The notes below the pieces were generated by a model, which was given only the letters and a program-made list of their open reading frames with translations, was not told where the DNA came from and did no database searches. This document shows, piece after piece, positions 63,827 to 64,000 of a DNA stretch of 64,000 bases. The stretch comes from Mesorhizobium carmichaelinearum (GTDB lineage Bacteria; Pseudomonadota; Alphaproteobacteria; Rhizobiales; Rhizobiaceae): contig NZ_FZQR01000006.1 in NCBI RefSeq assembly GCF_900199455.1, forward strand, positions 248,001-312,000, read 5' to 3'. Each line of letters opens with the position of its first letter. Positions within the stretch are counted from its first letter, which is position 1. The position numbers and the translations under genes are program-made.

Positions 63827-64000
63827 ATGTCCTTAAAGAACGACACGACAACAGACCTCGCTTTGCTCGGCGTGTTGGCTGTGCTGTGGGGCGCCTCCTA
63901 CACCTTCATCAAGATCGGCGTCGAAACGATCCCGCCGGTCACCTTCATCGCCGCCCGCACTCTGATCGCCGGCGGCATTCTGTTTGGCATCATCCGCTGG
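63827..64000 (+). CDS. EamA/DMT-family transporter, N-terminal part (partial)
   Basis: The first 58 residues, cut by the window edge. The start ATG 63827 leads into two membrane segments (LALLGVLAVLWGASYTFIKIGVE, then FIAARTLIAGGILFGII). The WGASYTFIK motif is typical of EamA transporters. The substrate is unknown. Confidence 0.85.
   Translation, partial: MSLKNDTTTDLALLGVLAVLWGASYTFIKIGVETIPPVTFIAARTLIAGGILFGIIRW

Overview
This is about 64 kb of GC-rich chromosome from an alphaproteobacterium, most likely a Mesorhizobium or close relative (Hyphomicrobiales). Three things point there: the glnD-murJ-trpS and mutS-maeB neighbourhoods and the ActS/ActR pair, the intergenic palindromes of the 'GCATGATCCCGGAAA' type, and the uniformly high-GC codon use. 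No rRNA, tRNA, IS element, phage gene or CRISPR array was seen. All functions are read from the sequence by family recognition; no database search was run.

Layout. 1-3 kb: end of galU and a Wzc/ExoP-type polysaccharide co-polymerase/tyrosine kinase. 3-7.6 kb: a LysR regulator divergent from a five-gene run of two paralogous SDR oxidoreductases, a Rossmann-fold reductase, an NTF2-like protein and a methyltransferase. 7.9-12 kb: an acyltransferase, propionyl-CoA synthetase and a secreted DUF2259 protein. 12.2-15.4 kb: a small RiPP-like locus with a PqqD-type protein, a lasso-B2 protease fused to an HPr-kinase-like domain, and a nucleotidyltransferase. No lasso cyclase is present.

15.4-27.3 kb: one long minus-strand operon. 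It encodes an ABC importer (binding protein, two permeases, a tiny two-helix membrane protein, two ATPases), a fused DhaK-DhaL kinase, and a complete PTS-type dihydroxyacetone kinase set in which DhaM is split into separate EIIA, HPr and enzyme I proteins. It also holds an unknown HTH-like protein and ends in dhaK. The simplest reading is import of a small polyol or ketose followed by phosphorylation to a triose (or tetrulose) phosphate.

27.5-35.8 kb: PIG-L deacetylase, EamA transporter, HrpB helicase, the ActS/ActR redox two-component pair, NhaA and MmcB. 35.8-37 kb is gene-poor and rich in palindromes. 37-41.8 kb: an EmrE-type SMR pump, a CueR-type copper sensor, an L,D-transpeptidase lipoprotein, NIPSNAP, NifU-like and universal stress proteins, then trpS. 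42-46.4 kb: murJ and glnD. 46.5-51.7 kb: an apparent accessory insert (glycosyltransferase 25, copper P-type ATPase with a MerR-type operator, DUF305, aldo/keto reductase) between glnD and mutS. 52-64 kb: mutS, maeB, a PAS-GGDEF diguanylate cyclase, a LysR/polyamine-binding protein/agmatinase group, an orphan MbcA/ParS-like protein, an adenosine/ribokinase-family kinase, and the start of another EamA transporter.

The least explained parts are the cyclase-less lasso-like locus (12.2-15.4 kb), a pair of covarying palindromes (40.45-40.61 kb), the split PTS phosphorelay with its unknown HTH-like partner, and the palindrome-rich gap at 36-37 kb.
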